NCBI GenBank assembly: GCA_024639405.1
Contig: JAHEIL010000048.1
Location: 1 to 64,000, forward strand
Length of the DNA stretch: 64,000 nt
Direction: 5' to 3'
DNA from: Crocinitomicaceae bacterium
Lineage (GTDB): Bacteria > Bacteroidota > Bacteroidia > Flavobacteriales_D > Crocinitomicaceae
Of this stretch, positions 18,361-32,754 are shown one piece after another. Under the pieces are notes generated by a model, which did no database searches, was not told the DNA's origin, and saw only the letters and a program-made list of their open reading frames with translations. Made by a program: the position numbers and the translations under genes. How positions within the stretch are numbered: position 1 is the stretch's first letter; every line of letters begins with the position of its first letter.

Positions 18361-21186
18361 TTATCTTAAAATGTTTATGTAACCATTAAATTCGTATTTA
18401 CCATCATTCAATAAGTCTTTTGCTCTGATTATCCATGAATAAGTTCCTTGAGGTATAATTGAACCGTTATAAGTCCCGTCCCAAGTTCCTGATGGATCAT
18501 TTGATTCCCAAATAATTTCTCCCCAACGATTAAAAATCAACAAATTAAAATCTGTTACATCAATACCTTCAATATGAATTCCCCAGTGTTGGTTATGCTC
18601 ATCATTATCAGGAGTAAATGTGTTTGGAGCATAGATTAAAACTTCTGGCATCACTACAATTTTTTGAATAGAGGTATCTTTGCAACCAAATTCTGAAGTG
18701 ACTTCAAGTGAAACGTAATACTCACCTGTTTCACCATCAGGTAATTGGGTTGTAGGATTTTCTAATTGAGAAAATGCAGGGGAACCTTGTTCTATATTCC
18801 AAATAAATGATTCTGCTCCAGTTGAATAATTTGTAAAAATAACCTGAGTATTATACATGTAAACAGGATTTGGATTAAACTTGAACATAGATATTGGTTT
18901 CGGATAAACCGTTAAATAGTTATTAAATGTAGTAGAATCTATACAACCCTGTGGAGATGTAACAATTAATTGAATATCGTATAATCCAGCAGATAAGCCT
19001 TCAACTGAAAGTGTATCTAAATTTGTAGAACTTAAGCCATTTGAAACATTCCATATCACCGATTGAGACATGGTTGTATCTGTAATATTTAACACTTCAA
19101 AATCAGCGATTTCACATTTTTTATCGATGCCATCGGGAATTTGAATCAAAGGTACTGGTAATGGCGCTAAAATCACTTTTGTTGTTAATGTTAATGGGCT
19201 AGATTCACATCCATCAGTTATTGTAACCGTATATACAGAGTCAGTTGTAGGTGTGACAAAAATCGTATCAGAAATACCTGTACCAACACTTCCGTTACTC
19301 CAAACAAAATTATAAGGCGAACCTAATCCGTCATTACCTGTTACAGACAATGTTGCTGGATAACCAGGACAAACAGTATCTTGAGGAGAAATAATTCCAG
19401 ATATTGGAAGTCTAACTGATACTATTATTGAATCAATAGCTGACAAACAACCGTTTTCACTTTCTGCTTGAACGTAATAAGTAGAGTCTCCAATTGGGTT
19501 TACGCTTACACTGTCATTAGTACTAGCTATATTTGTCCAATGGAAATCATAAGTTGTACCACCAGTAGCACTTGCAGATAAATAACCTGTCCCATTCTGA
19601 CAAATCAAAGTATCGTTACTTGTAGTAATACCAATTGCGACTGGATCAGTAACAACAATTGTTGAACATGCTTTACATAAATTATTGTCTCGAACACAAA
19701 CTGTATAATTACCAGCAACAAAACCAGTACCTATTGGATTATTCGTCCATGTTACGCTATTATCAAAACTATATTCTTGAGCTTGGTTTCCTCCAAGTAG
19801 TATTTCGCCATCTGAATAACCAAAACAAGAAGGTGATGTAACCTGAGCTGTTATGTTCATTTTTTTTACGTAAATACTCACTGTATCTCTAAACGCTCCA
19901 CATAAAGTGTTTGTTTCTTTTAAAATAAAACGATACAAACCTGGCTGACTAACATTTACAGTTGGTGTTAATGTTGTGAAATTTGGAGAAAAAGTAACAT
20001 TAGGCGTTGGTGTAATTCCTGTCGCTAAATAAGTCCATATTTTAGAATCTGTTGCGATCGTCAAAGCTCCATTTAAAGAAAATGGAGAACCAAAACATAC
20101 AGTATCATCTAAACCTGCATTAGGAGTAATAGCTGGATTAATAACTACTGTTGTATAAGCTGTATCTGTACAACCTGTCCCAGTAACAACTACCCCATAT
20201 GATCCAGCGTTAGCTGTTGTAATATTTGTTATTGTTGGGTTTTGTAAAGATGAAGTAAATCCATTTGGACCAACCCAACTGTATGTTAATCCAGATGAAG
20301 CATGCAATGAAATAGTTCCACCAGCGCAATATGGCCCTGTATTAGAAGCAGAGACACCTCCTGTATTTACTATAGCACTTCCATTCCCTTGATTCACATC
20401 AGAAACACACCCAGATCCAGGAGGAAAAAAACTTGATCCGCCTCCACCTGCTCCACCACCTAAAGAGCCGGCACCAAAACAATCACTTCCGCCGCCGCCG
20501 CCACCATAATAACCGCCGCCACCGCCACCGCCTGGACCTAAATTAAAACAAGGATCTGACCCACCGTTTCCTCCTTGTAAATAAGAGCCTGGAGAACCAG
20601 CATTCCCACTTGCAATCCATGGAGGACCTCCTGTACCACCTGCGGTTTGAGTTCCATTGCCTCCACCTGAACCAAAAGGTGAAACAGCTGTTCCAGAACC
20701 TGTTAGACACCCTCCATTTGCAGCAACCGCAGAAGTATTACCTCCTCCTTGACCACCTCCAGCACCAGCAACAGCAACCAAAACACCATTTATATATATC
20801 ATTGAAGCACCCCCGCCTCCAAAAGACTCATATCCAGGAGTACTTGAAGCAGCACCATTACCTCCATTTGGATAACCTCCATTTATACCCGTTGCTGATT
20901 GCCCAATAATATAGGTCACTACATCACCTGGTTGTACAGGAATATTTAAATTCAATTGAGCACCTCCTCCACCATTTGGGCCACCTCCACCTGCTCCACT
21001 TAATGTAACATTAAGAGTAGAAACACAAGCTGGCACGGTAATATTTGTAGGAGAACCTGTATATCCGATAGTGATATTTTGTCCAATAGCATAATTATGA
21101 ATAATAAATAAGGAAAAAACATATAAAATAAAACGTTCAAAAATTGAATTGAATGATAGTATAACGTGTTTATTAATTATTTTCAT
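18361..21186 (-). CDS. T9SS type B sorting domain protein with glycine-rich N-terminal domain
   Basis: Gly-rich GPGGGGGGGYYGGGGGGSDCFGAGSLGGGAGGGGSSFF; C-terminus LIYAPNTFTPDNDEHNQHWGIHIEG...GYINILR. Confidence 0.92.
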   Translation of the reverse strand: MKIINKHVILSFNSIFERFILYVFSLFIIHNYAIGQNITIGYTGSPTNITVPACVSTLNVTLSGAGGGGPNGGGGAQLNLNIPVQPGDVVTYIIGQSATGINGGYPNGGNGAASSTPGYESFGGGGASMIYINGVLVAVAGAGGGQGGGNTSAVAANGGCLTGSGTAVSPFGSGGGNGTQTAGGTGGPPWIASGNAGSPGSYLQGGNGGSDPCFNLGPGGGGGGGYYGGGGGGSDCFGAGSLGGGAGGGGSSFFPPGSGCVSDVNQGNGSAIVNTGGVSASNTGPYCAGGTISLHASSGLTYSWVGPNGFTSSLQNPTITNITTANAGSYGVVVTGTGCTDTAYTTVVINPAITPNAGLDDTVCFGSPFSLNGALTIATDSKIWTYLATGITPTPNVTFSPNFTTLTPTVNVSQPGLYRFILKETNTLCGAFRDTVSIYVKKMNITAQVTSPSCFGYSDGEILLGGNQAQEYSFDNSVTWTNNPIGTGFVAGNYTVCVRDNNLCKACSTIVVTDPVAIGITTSNDTLICQNGTGYLSASATGGTTYDFHWTNIASTNDSVSVNPIGDSTYYVQAESENGCLSAIDSIIVSVRLPISGIISPQDTVCPGYPATLSVTGNDGLGSPYNFVWSNGSVGTGISDTIFVTPTTDSVYTVTITDGCESSPLTLTTKVILAPLPVPLIQIPDGIDKKCEIADFEVLNITDTTMSQSVIWNVSNGLSSTNLDTLSVEGLSAGLYDIQLIVTSPQGCIDSTTFNNYLTVYPKPISMFKFNPNPVYMYNTQVIFTNYSTGAESFIWNIEQGSPAFSQLENPTTQLPDGETGEYYVSLEVTSEFGCKDTSIQKIVVMPEVLIYAPNTFTPDNDEHNQHWGIHIEGIDVTDFNLLIFNRWGEIIWESNDPSGTWDGTYNGSIIPQGTYSWIIRAKDLLNDGKYEFNGYINILR

Positions 21187-21278
21187 CTATAGTGCACTTT
21201 AAGTTTCTCAAATGACGAACTAATTCTACAAAAGTTGCCAATCAAGTAGCTAAAGATAATATAAAAAAATAGTAACAC

Positions 21279-21308
21279 AAAAAAAGAGGAGCAATGCTCC
21301 TCTTTTTG
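21279..21308. terminator. Rho-independent terminator after eno
   Basis: AAAAAGAGGAGC-AAT-GCTCCTCTTTTT. Confidence 0.85.
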
Positions 21309-21326
21309 TTAATATTTAAACGAATT

Positions 21327-23710
<2,384 letters not shown>

Positions 23711-23765
23711 TTAAACTAATTTATGCAAAGTTAGGATTTCAAATTGATTTCTAAAAATAGAATCC

Positions 23766-23798
23766 AAAAAAAAGGGCAATGTTACCATTACCCTTTTT
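23766..23798. terminator. Terminator downstream of rplQ
   Basis: AAAAAAAGGGCAATG-TTAC-CATTACCCTTTTT hairpin. Confidence 0.75.
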
Positions 23799-23820
23799 AT
23801 ATTCAATCAAATGATCAAAA

Positions 23821-24363
23821 TTATTTTTCTTCAGAAGTTTCTTCAGAAGCCTCTTCAGCAGCAGGTGCTTCAGGAGTTTCTTCAACTGTATCAACAACTT
23901 CTTCAACAACTGCATCTTCAACAACTTCTGTTGTTTCAGCTTTAGCTGTAGCTGTTTTTCTTGAACGACGCGTATTTTTCTTCGCTTTTTCGTTAGTATA
24001 GATTTCATTGAAATCAACCAATTCAATCATACACATTTCAGCGTTATCACCTAAACGGTAACCTGTTCTAATAATACGTGTATATCCTCCATTTCTATTT
24101 GCAATTTTTGGAGCAACTTCTCTGAATAATTCAGAAACGATTTCTTTATTTTGCAAATAACTAAATACAGTTCTACGGTTGTGTGTAGAATCAGTTTTAG
24201 ATTTTGTTAATAATGGCTCAACATATCCTCTTAACGCTTTAGCTTTTGCAACTGTAGTGTTAATTCTTTTGTGAAGGATAAGAGAAGAAGCCATATTAGA
24301 TAGCATTGCTTTTCTGTGTGAAGCAGTTCTACCTAAATTGTTTACTTTATTACCGTGTCTCAT
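23821..24363 (-). CDS. rplQ: 50S ribosomal protein L17 with acidic C-terminal extension
   Basis: [21 protein letters not shown]; position after rpoA. Confidence 0.97.
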   Translation of the reverse strand: MRHGNKVNNLGRTASHRKAMLSNMASSLILHKRINTTVAKAKALRGYVEPLLTKSKTDSTHNRRTVFSYLQNKEIVSELFREVAPKIANRNGGYTRIIRTGYRLGDNAEMCMIELVDFNEIYTNEKAKKNTRRSRKTATAKAETTEVVEDAVVEEVVDTVEETPEAPAAEEASEETSEEK

Positions 24364-24384
24364 CTCAAAATATTATTTCGATTA

Positions 24385-25377
24385 TTAATCTTTGTCTAAT
24401 TTATATTTAGAAACATTCATTCCAAAATTCAAACCTTTGTTATCAACAAGGTCTTCCAATTCTGTTAATGATTTCTTACCGAAGTTTCTGAATTTCAATA
24501 AATCGTTCTTATTGTAAGAAACCAATTCACCTAATGTTTCAACATCTGCAGCTTTTAAACAGTTCAATGCTCTAACAGAAAGATCCATATCAACCAATTT
24601 TGTTTTCAATAATTGGCGCATATGCAATGAAGTTTCATCAAATTCTTCTGTTTCAGCTTTAATTTCACTATCTAAAGTAATGCGTTCATCAGAGAACAAC
24701 ATGAAATGGTGAATTAAAATTTTTGCTGCTTCTTTCAATGCATCTTTAGGATGAATTGAACCATCTGATGTAATGTCAAAGACTAATTTTTCATAATCAG
24801 TTTTTTGCTCTACACGGAAGTTTTCGATTGCATATTTTACATTTTTGATAGGTGTAAAAATTGAATCGATAAAAATTGTACCGAATGGAGCTCCACTTAC
24901 TTTATTTTCTTCAGCTGGAACATAACCACGACCTTTAATAATCGTTAATTCCATTTCCAATTTAACTGAAGGTTCCATATTACAAATAACCAAATCAGAA
25001 TTTAAAACTTGGAACGCAGAAGTAAATTTACCCAAGTCACCTGCTGTCAACTTGTCTTGACCTGAAATAGAAACTACAACAGTTTCTGAATCAGTTCCTT
25101 CGATTTGTTGTTTGAAGCGAACTTGTTTTAAATTTAAAATAATTTCAGTTACATCCTCTACTACTCCTTTAATTGTAGTGAATTCATGATCTGCACCATC
25201 AATTCTAATGGAAGAAATTGCAAAACCTTCTAAAGAAGATAATAAAATTCGACGTAAAGAATTACCTATAGTAATACCATATCCTGGTTCAAGCGGACGG
25301 AATTCAAATTGTCCGTGATGCTCATCGGACTGAATCATTATAACCTTATCAGGTTTTTGGAAATCTAGAATTGCCAT
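24385..25377 (-). CDS. rpoA: DNA-directed RNA polymerase subunit alpha
   Basis: [21 protein letters not shown]-terminal domain LRNFGKKSL-like. Confidence 0.98.
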   Translation of the reverse strand: MAILDFQKPDKVIMIQSDEHHGQFEFRPLEPGYGITIGNSLRRILLSSLEGFAISSIRIDGADHEFTTIKGVVEDVTEIILNLKQVRFKQQIEGTDSETVVVSISGQDKLTAGDLGKFTSAFQVLNSDLVICNMEPSVKLEMELTIIKGRGYVPAEENKVSGAPFGTIFIDSIFTPIKNVKYAIENFRVEQKTDYEKLVFDITSDGSIHPKDALKEAAKILIHHFMLFSDERITLDSEIKAETEEFDETSLHMRQLLKTKLVDMDLSVRALNCLKAADVETLGELVSYNKNDLLKFRNFGKKSLTELEDLVDNKGLNFGMNVSKYKLDKD

Positions 25378-25391
25378 GTTAATGCTTTTTA

Positions 25392-26000
25392 TTATTTAGA
25401 ATATAATTCGACGATTAACTGTTCTTTGATGTTTTCAGGAATCATGTCACGAGATGGAACACTTAATAATTTTCCTGTCATATCAGAAGAATTCCAATCT
25501 AACCAGTCGTATTTCTTATTATTTGAAGCTAATGAAGATGTGATTGCTTCTAAAGATTTAGATTTTTCACGAACACCAACAACATCACCTACTTTTAACG
25601 TATAAGAAGGGATGTTAACAACCTCTCCGTTTACAGTAATGTGTTTGTGAGAAACTAATTGACGAGCTCCACGACGTGTTGGAGAAACTCCCATTCTATA
25701 AATTGTATTATCTAAACGAGTCTCACACAATTGTAATAAGTTCTCACCAGTAATACCTTTCATACGAGAAGCTTTCTCAAATAAGTTAGAGAATTGACGC
25801 TCTAAAATACCGTACGTGTACTTCGCTTTTTGTTTTTCACCCAACTGGATCGCATATTCTGATTGCTTTCCACCACGTCTTTTTGAAGGACCGTGTTGAC
25901 CTGGGCCATAACTTCTTCTGTCTAATGCTTTGTCTGGTCCGAAGATTGGATCTCTGAAACGACGTGCAATTTTTGATTTTGGACCTGTATATCTTGCCAT
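25392..26000 (-). CDS. rpsD: 30S ribosomal protein S4
   Basis: [42 protein letters not shown]. Confidence 0.98.
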   Translation of the reverse strand: MARYTGPKSKIARRFRDPIFGPDKALDRRSYGPGQHGPSKRRGGKQSEYAIQLGEKQKAKYTYGILERQFSNLFEKASRMKGITGENLLQLCETRLDNTIYRMGVSPTRRGARQLVSHKHITVNGEVVNIPSYTLKVGDVVGVREKSKSLEAITSSLASNNKKYDWLDWNSSDMTGKLLSVPSRDMIPENIKEQLIVELYSK

Positions 26001-26077
26001 TTTTATTTGTTTAAAAGAGCGACTATGAATTAAGGCTTTCCTTCGATAATCGTTTTGCTCTTTAGTTATTAATTATA

Positions 26078-26464
26078 CTATACTCTTCGTCTTTTAGGAG
26101 GACGACATCCATTGTGTGGTAATGGAGTAACATCAACGATTTCAGTTACTTCAATTCCAGCATTGTGTAACGCTCTGATTGCTGATTCACGTCCAGCTCC
26201 AGGACCTTTTACAAATACTTTTACTCTACGTAATCCGAAGTCATGTGCTTCTTTCGCTGCATCTTCTGCTGAAACTTGTGCAGCATAAGGAGTGTTCTTT
26301 TTAGAACCTTTGAAGCCCATTTTACCAGCTGATGACCAAGAAATAACTTGACCAGCATTGTTTGTCAAAGAAATAATAACATTGTTGAAGGTAGCTTGAA
26401 TATGCGCTTCACCCAATGCCTCTACTTTGACATTCTTCTTCTTTTTTTGATTAGACTTTGCCAT
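26078..26464 (-). CDS. rpsK: 30S ribosomal protein S11
   Basis: [32 protein letters not shown]. Confidence 0.98.
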   Translation of the reverse strand: MAKSNQKKKKNVKVEALGEAHIQATFNNVIISLTNNAGQVISWSSAGKMGFKGSKKNTPYAAQVSAEDAAKEAHDFGLRRVKVFVKGPGAGRESAIRALHNAGIEVTEIVDVTPLPHNGCRPPKRRRV

Positions 26465-26522
26465 TTAAATTTTAATTTTTAACTGCGGTAACGCTTGTTA
26501 TTATCAAACGCTAAGCGTTTTC

Positions 26523-26897
26523 TTATTTAGTTGCTTTTTTCTTGTTAGCAACAGTTTTTCTTCTACCTTTTCTTGTACGAGAATTGTTTTTCGTTCTTTG
26601 ACCTCTTAATGGTAAACCAGAACGGTGACGAATTCCTCTTTGACAACCAATATCCATTAATCGTTTAATGTTTAATTGAATCTCAGATCTTAATTGACCT
26701 TCAGTTTTAATTTCATTAATCGAGTTACGAATAGCTGACAAATGATCATCATTCCAATCTTGAACTTTGATGTTTTCATCAATTCCGTTATCCTTCAAAA
26801 TTTTACTTGAAGTGCTTTTACCAATTCCGAAGATGTAAGTCAAACCGATTACTCCTCTTTTGTTTTTTGGTAAATCTATACCTGCAATACGTGCCAT
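26523..26897 (-). CDS. rpsM: 30S ribosomal protein S13
   Basis: [26 protein letters not shown]. Confidence 0.98.
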   Translation of the reverse strand: MARIAGIDLPKNKRGVIGLTYIFGIGKSTSSKILKDNGIDENIKVQDWNDDHLSAIRNSINEIKTEGQLRSEIQLNIKRLMDIGCQRGIRHRSGLPLRGQRTKNNSRTRKGRRKTVANKKKATK

Positions 26898-26909
26898 ACT
26901 TTTTTACTT

Positions 26910-27026
26910 TTACCCTTGTCTTTGTTTAAGTTTAGGATTCTTTTTATTAATCACATAAACTCTACCTTTTCTCTTAACGATTTTGCAATCTGCAGTTCGT
27001 TTTTTTACTGATGCTCTTACTTTCAT
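26910..27026 (-). CDS. rpmJ: 50S ribosomal protein L36 (38 aa, absent from the ORF track)
   Basis: Read directly: [38 protein letters not shown]. Confidence 0.95.
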   Translation of the reverse strand: MKVRASVKKRTADCKIVKRKGRVYVINKKNPKLKQRQG

Positions 27027-27049
27027 CTTTTTTCTTTTTAAGGAAATTC

Positions 27050-27268
27050 CTATTTGTATCTAAATGATATTCTTCCTTTTGTTAAATCATAAGGAGACAT
27101 TTCAACTTTTACGCGATCACCTGGAAGAATTTTAATGTAAAACATTCTCATTTTCCCGGAGATATGAGCTGTAATGATGTGACCATTTTCAAGTTCTACT
27201 CTAAACATAGCGTTAGAAAGTGCTTCAATGATTACGCCATCTTGCTCAATTGAGGATTGCTTTGCCAT
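27050..27268 (-). CDS. infA: Translation initiation factor IF-1
   Basis: [41 protein letters not shown]. Confidence 0.98.
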   Translation of the reverse strand: MAKQSSIEQDGVIIEALSNAMFRVELENGHIITAHISGKMRMFYIKILPGDRVKVEMSPYDLTKGRISFRYK

Positions 27269-27270
27269 AA

Positions 27271-28617
27271 TTAAAATCCTGATAATTCGTTTGGTTGTCT
27301 TCTACCTTTAACTCGTGTCCCTTCCATTAAACCATCCATGTGACGATTTAACAAATAAGATTCAATTTGTTGTAAGGTATCTAGAACAACTCCAACCATG
27401 ATTAAAATTGACGTTCCTCCAAAGAACATAGCAAATGCATCATTAACACCAGCAATCTTTGCGATTGAAGGTAAAATAGCAATTGCTGCTAAAAACAATG
27501 AACCTGGAAACGTAATTCTCGAAACCAATGTGTCAATGTAATCAGCTGTTTCTTCACCTGGTCGAACACCTGGTATAAAACCACCGCTTCTTTTTAAATC
27601 ATCGGCAATTTTACGAGGATTAATCATAATCGCTGTGTAGAAATAAGTAAAGATAATAATCATCAATGCTAATAAAACATTGTATGTTAAACCATACATA
27701 TCACCCAACGTTTTTTGAATAAATCCTGCTGGCTCAGCATTATTACCAGAAAACAACATCATTGGAATTGTCATGATTGTTTGAGCAAAAATGATCGGCA
27801 TTACTCCACTTGCATTTACCTTGATAGGCAAATAGTTTCTTGCTCCTTGGTCATCAACAGCTCTCGCACCAACAACTCTTTTTGCAGTGTTTAATGGAAT
27901 TCTTCTAACACCTTGAACAATTAAAATTGTACCTAAAACCACTAACATAAATGCCACGATTTCAATCACCATTTTAATTAAGTTACCAGATCCTAAATTA
28001 AATCCAAACTCAGCTGTAAATGCTTCTGGTAATCTAGCAAGAATTCCTACAGTAATTAATAATGAAATACCATTACCAATTCCTTTTTCAGTAATTCTTT
28101 CCCCTAACCATACAGCAAACATAGAACCTGCAATCAATACTAATATTGTTTGCGTCCACCAGAATGTACCAGCATCAGCAGGCATTGCACCTTTAGATTC
28201 TACGTACAATGCTAAATAACTAGGAGCTTGCAAAGCACAAATAACAACAGTTAAAATACGAGTGTAGTTATTGATTCTTTTTCTTCCTGATTCACCTTCA
28301 TTTTGCATTTTTTGAACAGCAGGTACTGCCATTCCTAACAATTGCATAATGATGGATGCACTAATGTATGGCATGATACCCAAGGCCATTACTGACGCAT
28401 GTGTAAAACCACCACCAGAAAATAAAGACAACAACGTTTCCAACGTATTTTGCCCACCGTTTGCTTGTGCATTCATCAAGGCTGTGTAATTTACCCCTGG
28501 TAAAATCACAAACGAACCAAGACGATATACCAAGATAAGCCCAAGAGTTAAGATAATTCTTTTTCTTAACTCTTCAACTTTCCAGATGTTTTTGATATTT
28601 TGTATAAAACGTTTCAT
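27271..28617 (-). CDS. secY: Preprotein translocase subunit SecY
   Basis: SecY TM pattern; start placed at [21 protein letters not shown] rather than the ORF-track Met, which would overlap rplO. Confidence 0.95.
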   Translation of the reverse strand: MKRFIQNIKNIWKVEELRKRIILTLGLILVYRLGSFVILPGVNYTALMNAQANGGQNTLETLLSLFSGGGFTHASVMALGIMPYISASIIMQLLGMAVPAVQKMQNEGESGRKRINNYTRILTVVICALQAPSYLALYVESKGAMPADAGTFWWTQTILVLIAGSMFAVWLGERITEKGIGNGISLLITVGILARLPEAFTAEFGFNLGSGNLIKMVIEIVAFMLVVLGTILIVQGVRRIPLNTAKRVVGARAVDDQGARNYLPIKVNASGVMPIIFAQTIMTIPMMLFSGNNAEPAGFIQKTLGDMYGLTYNVLLALMIIIFTYFYTAIMINPRKIADDLKRSGGFIPGVRPGEETADYIDTLVSRITFPGSLFLAAIAILPSIAKIAGVNDAFAMFFGGTSILIMVGVVLDTLQQIESYLLNRHMDGLMEGTRVKGRRQPNELSGF

Positions 28618-28640
28618 TTTAAAAATATTGGCAAAGTTAA

Positions 28641-29087
28641 TTAGATTTCTGAACAATTCCCACCTTGACCTTCAATAACAGTTTTTGCTGTTGATGAAAA
28701 CTTGTGAGCAGTTACATTAATCTTCGCTTTCAACTCTCCTCTTCCTAAAATTTTAACTAGCTCATTTCTAGATACCAAACCATTGTCACGTAAAACATCA
28801 GGAGTAATTTCTGATACGTTTTTACGATCAACCAAAGCTTGAATAATATCTAAATTGATTGCTTTGTATTCCACTCGGTTTATGTTTTTAAAACCAAATT
28901 TAGGAACACGTCTTTGTAACGGCATTTGCCCACCTTCGAAACCAATCTTAGTTTTATAACCAGATCTTGATTTCGCTCCTTTATGTCCACGAGTAGAAGT
29001 ACCACCGTGACCAGAACCCTGACCACGAGCGATTCTTTTTTCTCTTTTAACAGAACCTGATGCAGGAGTTAAATTATGTAAATTCAT
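28641..29087 (-). CDS. rplO: 50S ribosomal protein L15
   Basis: MNLHNLTPASGSVKREKRIARGQGSGHGGTSTRGHKG. Confidence 0.98.
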   Translation of the reverse strand: MNLHNLTPASGSVKREKRIARGQGSGHGGTSTRGHKGAKSRSGYKTKIGFEGGQMPLQRRVPKFGFKNINRVEYKAINLDIIQALVDRKNVSEITPDVLRDNGLVSRNELVKILGRGELKAKINVTAHKFSSTAKTVIEGQGGNCSEI

Positions 29088-29107
29088 TGTAAATCGATTT
29101 TAAAGTT

Positions 29108-29284
29108 TTACTGAACAACCTCTAACATGTGTTGTACTTTCTTAACCATCCCTAGAATTTGAGGAGTTGCTTCATGTTCAACAACTTGATTCAATTTTCT
29201 AAATCCTAACGCTTTTATCGTAGCTTTTTGATCAGCTGGACGTTTAATAGCGCTTTTAACTTGCTTAATTTTAATTGTAGCCAT
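29108..29284 (-). CDS. rpmD: 50S ribosomal protein L30 (58 aa, absent from the ORF track)
   Basis: Read directly: MATIKIKQVKSAIKRPADQKATIKALGFRKLNQVVEHEATPQILGMVKKVQHMLEVVQ*. Confidence 0.95.
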   Translation of the reverse strand: MATIKIKQVKSAIKRPADQKATIKALGFRKLNQVVEHEATPQILGMVKKVQHMLEVVQ

Positions 29285-29295
29285 TTTTTCGTCTA

Positions 29296-29814
29296 TTAAC
29301 CGTTAAATACTTTATCCAAACTGATTCCTCTTTGTTTTGCTACAGCAACAGCATCTCTCATTTTAGAAAGTGCATCGATTGTTGCTTTAACAACGTTATG
29401 AGGATTTGAAGATCCTTGAGATTTTGCCAATACATTGTGTACACCAACGCTTTCTAAAACTGCACGCATCGCACCACCGGCGATAACTCCAGTTCCGACA
29501 GTAGCTGGCTTCAACAATACTTGAGCTCCACCGAATTTACCTTTTTGAAGATGTGGAACAGTACCTTTTAAAATTGGAACTTTGATCAAATTTTTCTTTG
29601 CATCATCAATTCCTTTTGTAATTGCTTCTGTTACCTCTTTTGCTTTTCCTAAACCATGACCAACGATTCCGTTTTCATCACCTACTACAACAATTGCAGA
29701 GAATGTGAAAGTTCGACCTCCTTTAGTTACTTTAGTAACACGGTTTACAGCAACGAGTTTATCTTTTAACTCTATATCTGCAGATTTTACTCTATTCAAT
29801 TCTTGTGCTGCCAT
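29296..29814 (-). CDS. rpsE: 30S ribosomal protein S5
   Basis: [30 protein letters not shown]. Confidence 0.98.
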   Translation of the reverse strand: MAAQELNRVKSADIELKDKLVAVNRVTKVTKGGRTFTFSAIVVVGDENGIVGHGLGKAKEVTEAITKGIDDAKKNLIKVPILKGTVPHLQKGKFGGAQVLLKPATVGTGVIAGGAMRAVLESVGVHNVLAKSQGSSNPHNVVKATIDALSKMRDAVAVAKQRGISLDKVFNG

Positions 29815-29817
29815 TTT

Positions 29818-30171
29818 TTAAAATTTTAAACCGCCTTCTCGAGCTGAGTCAGCTAATGATTTAACTCTACCGTGGTATAGATAACCATTGCGATCAAACA
29901 CAACGCTCTCGATTCCGGCTTTTAATGCTTTTTCTGCAACTTCTTTACCAATAACAGCAGCTTGTTCAGACTTGTTTTTGTTCTCAACCGCTTTGTTTTT
30001 GTAAGAAGATGCTGATGCCAAAGTTACTCCGCTTGCATCATCAATCAACTGTGCGTAGATTTGTTTGTTGCTTCGGAATACTGTAAGGCGAGGCACCTTA
30101 GAAGTACCAGTAATTCTTTTTCTGATTCTTCTTTTAATTTTTGCTCTTCTGTTTATTTTACTGAATGCCAT
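29818..30171 (-). CDS. rplR: 50S ribosomal protein L18
   Basis: [38 protein letters not shown]. Confidence 0.98.
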   Translation of the reverse strand: MAFSKINRRAKIKRRIRKRITGTSKVPRLTVFRSNKQIYAQLIDDASGVTLASASSYKNKAVENKNKSEQAAVIGKEVAEKALKAGIESVVFDRNGYLYHGRVKSLADSAREGGLKF

Positions 30172-30178
30172 AACTTAA

Positions 30179-30733
30179 TTATTTTTTACCTGCAGATTTA
30201 CCAGCTTTTCTTCTAATTTCTTCACCTAAGAAGCGAATACCTTTTCCTTTGTAAGGTTCAGGTTTGCGAAGGGAACGAATTTTGGCAGCGACCTGGCCCA
30301 AAAGTTGTTTATCGTACGATTCTAACGTAACAACAGGTGCCTTACCCTTTTGGGTGTCTGCAGATACCTTAATTTCATTAGGAACTTCTAAAATAATAGC
30401 GTGAGAGTATCCCAATGCTAATTCCAACTGTTGACCAGTTGCTGTAGCACGGTAACCTACACCGATTACTTCTAATTCCTTTTTGTACCCTTCCGATACA
30501 CCTACAACCATGTTCTGCAATAAAGCGCGGTATAAACCATGCTTTGCACGGTGTGCAGGCGCGTCTGATTCGCGGCTGAAAGTTATTGTGTTGTCCTCAA
30601 TTAATAAAGTAACACATGAATCGATTTCTTGTGTTAATTCACCTTTAGGACCCTTAACGGTAACAATGTTTCCGTTTAACTTTACGTCTACTCCACTCGG
30701 GATGTTAACTGGGGATTTACCTATCCTTGACAT
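30179..30733 (-). CDS. rplF: 50S ribosomal protein L6
   Basis: MSRIGKSPVNIPSGV; KPEPYKGKGIRFLGEEIRRKAGKSAGKK. Confidence 0.98.
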   Translation of the reverse strand: MSRIGKSPVNIPSGVDVKLNGNIVTVKGPKGELTQEIDSCVTLLIEDNTITFSRESDAPAHRAKHGLYRALLQNMVVGVSEGYKKELEVIGVGYRATATGQQLELALGYSHAIILEVPNEIKVSADTQKGKAPVVTLESYDKQLLGQVAAKIRSLRKPEPYKGKGIRFLGEEIRRKAGKSAGKK

Positions 30734-30751
30734 TTCTAACTATTCTTAAAA

Positions 30752-31150
30752 TTAATATACGTAGCAAAGAACTTCTCCACCTACGTTGTGTTTTCTTGCT
30801 TCTTTATCAGTAATTACACCTTTTGAAGTAGAGACGATTGCAATACCCAAACCGTTTAATACACGTGGCATTTCAACTGCACCGCTGTATTTTCTTAAAC
30901 CTGGTCTTGAAGCTCTTTGCAATTTAGTAATTGCAGGAACTTTTGTTGATGGGTTATACTTCAAGGCAATTTTGATAATACCTTGTTTGTCATCTTCTTC
31001 AAATTTGTAATTTGTGATGTATCCTTGATCGAATAAAATTTGTGTCATAGCACGTTTTACATTCGAGCTTGGAATTTCTACCATTTTCAAACCTGCTGAA
31101 CTCGCATTACGAATTCGGGTTAGAAAATCTGCTATAGGATCTGTATTCAT
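30752..31150 (-). CDS. rpsH: 30S ribosomal protein S8
   Basis: [53 protein letters not shown]. Confidence 0.98.
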   Translation of the reverse strand: MNTDPIADFLTRIRNASSAGLKMVEIPSSNVKRAMTQILFDQGYITNYKFEEDDKQGIIKIALKYNPSTKVPAITKLQRASRPGLRKYSGAVEMPRVLNGLGIAIVSTSKGVITDKEARKHNVGGEVLCYVY

Positions 31151-31173
31151 AATATTCCTACTTAATGTTTAAA

Positions 31174-31488
31174 TTACCAACTTGCTTTTTTAACTCCTGG
31201 GATTTTACCAGATAAAGCCATTTCACGGAAAGTTACCCTTGAAAGACCAAACTGGCGCATATAACCTCTAGGTCTTCCTGTCAAACCACAACGGTTATGA
31301 ACACGAATTTTAGAAGAATTTGCAGGCAATTTTTGAATTGCCATCATTGCATCCCACTTAGCTGCTTGAATTTCTTCAGAAGTGTCAGTTGACTTTAAAA
31401 TTTTTGTCAACTCTTCACGTTTCTTAGCATATCTAACAACCATTTTTTCTCTTTTGCGCTCACGCGCTTTCATTGATTCTTTTGCCAT
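31174..31488 (-). CDS. rpsN: 30S ribosomal protein S14
   Basis: [28 protein letters not shown]. Confidence 0.98.
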   Translation of the reverse strand: MAKESMKARERKREKMVVRYAKKREELTKILKSTDTSEEIQAAKWDAMMAIQKLPANSSKIRVHNRCGLTGRPRGYMRQFGLSRVTFREMALSGKIPGVKKASW

Positions 31489-31494
31489 TTCTAC

Positions 31495-32046
31495 TTATTT
31501 TTTAATAAATGGGAAACCAAATGCATCTAACAAAGCCATTGCTTCTTCATCACTATCAGCAGAAGTAACAAATGTAATATCCATACCTAATATACGGTTT
31601 ACTTTATCAATGTCAATTTCTGGGAAAATGATGTGTTCCTTGATACCCAAGTTGAAATTTCCACGACCATCAAATCCTTTTGGATTGATACCACGGAAAT
31701 CACGTGTTCTTGGTAAAGCAACAGCAATTAAACGATCAAGAAAATCATACATTTTCTCACCTCTTAATGTTACTTTCGTACCAATTGGCATTCCTTTTCT
31801 TAGCTTAAAGTTAGAGATGTCCTTTTTTGAAATTGTCGTAATCGCTTTTTGACCAGCAATTCTTGACAAATCTACTACAGCATTATCAATTAACTTTTTA
31901 TCCGCTACTGCGTCTCCCATTCCTTGGCTCAACACAATTTTCTCAAGTTTAGGTACTCTCATAATTGTTTTGTACCCGAACTTTTCAGTTAATGCAGGAA
32001 TAATCTCAGCATTGTACTTTTCTTTAAGTCTTGGTGAATAACTCAT
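31495..32046 (-). CDS. rplE: 50S ribosomal protein L5
   Basis: [33 protein letters not shown]. Confidence 0.98.
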   Translation of the reverse strand: MSYSPRLKEKYNAEIIPALTEKFGYKTIMRVPKLEKIVLSQGMGDAVADKKLIDNAVVDLSRIAGQKAITTISKKDISNFKLRKGMPIGTKVTLRGEKMYDFLDRLIAVALPRTRDFRGINPKGFDGRGNFNLGIKEHIIFPEIDIDKVNRILGMDITFVTSADSDEEAMALLDAFGFPFIKK

Positions 32047-32363
32047 TACTTAATCTCCTCCCCTGATTTTTTTGAATAACGAACTAATTTTCCTTCTGTG
32101 TTAACTTTACGGCCAATGCGTGTAGCTTGACCTTTAACAACGTTCATAAGGTTTGAAATGTGGATACCGGCTTCCTTCTCCACTATTCCTCCTTGAGGAT
32201 CTGCTGCACTTGGTTTAGCGTGTTTCTTAACTAAGTTAACACCTTCAACAATTGCACGCATTTTTTTTCTGTCTATAGTAAGGACTTTGCCTTCTTGACC
32301 TTTTGATTCACCGCTAATTACTTTAACAGTGTCACCTACTTTAATGTGTAATTTCTGTTGCAT
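32046..32363 (-). CDS. rplX: 50S ribosomal protein L24
   Basis: [28 protein letters not shown]. Confidence 0.97.
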   Translation of the reverse strand: MQQKLHIKVGDTVKVISGESKGQEGKVLTIDRKKMRAIVEGVNLVKKHAKPSAADPQGGIVEKEAGIHISNLMNVVKGQATRIGRKVNTEGKLVRYSKKSGEEIK

Positions 32364-32376
32364 AACTTCAATTAGT

Positions 32377-32745
32377 TTAAAGTACCTCAGGAGCTAATGA
32401 AACAACTTTCATATAGTTGTTTTCACGCAGCTCACGAGCAACTGGTCCGAAAATACGAGTTCCTCTCATTTCACCCGCTTGATTTAAGATAACGCAAGCG
32501 TTATCATCAAAACGAATATAAGAACCATCCGCACGGCGTACTTCTTTTTTTGTTCTTACTACTACTGCCTTGGCTACCGTTCCCTTTTTGACGGCACCAG
32601 AGGGCATTGCACTCTTAACAGCGACTACGATTTTATCTCCTACGGAAGCATAACGTCTTTTCGTACCGCCTAAAACGCGGATTACTAATACAGTTTTTGC
32701 TCCAGAGTTATCTGCGACTGCAAGTCTTGATTCTGTTTGTATCAT
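32377..32745 (-). CDS. rplN: 50S ribosomal protein L14
   Basis: [27 protein letters not shown]. Confidence 0.98.
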   Translation of the reverse strand: MIQTESRLAVADNSGAKTVLVIRVLGGTKRRYASVGDKIVVAVKSAMPSGAVKKGTVAKAVVVRTKKEVRRADGSYIRFDDNACVILNQAGEMRGTRIFGPVARELRENNYMKVVSLAPEVL

Positions 32746-32754
32746 TACTAAAAC

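Noticed and set aside
20610-20909. 99-aa plus-strand ORF rich in His/Leu/Gln
   Set aside because: Antisense to the glycine-rich T9SS protein; composition is a by-product of the low-complexity codons
23744-24026. ORFs rich in Ser/Thr (+) and Leu/Lys (-) at the rplQ 3' end
   Set aside because: Out-of-frame and antisense readings of the low-complexity acidic tail of L17
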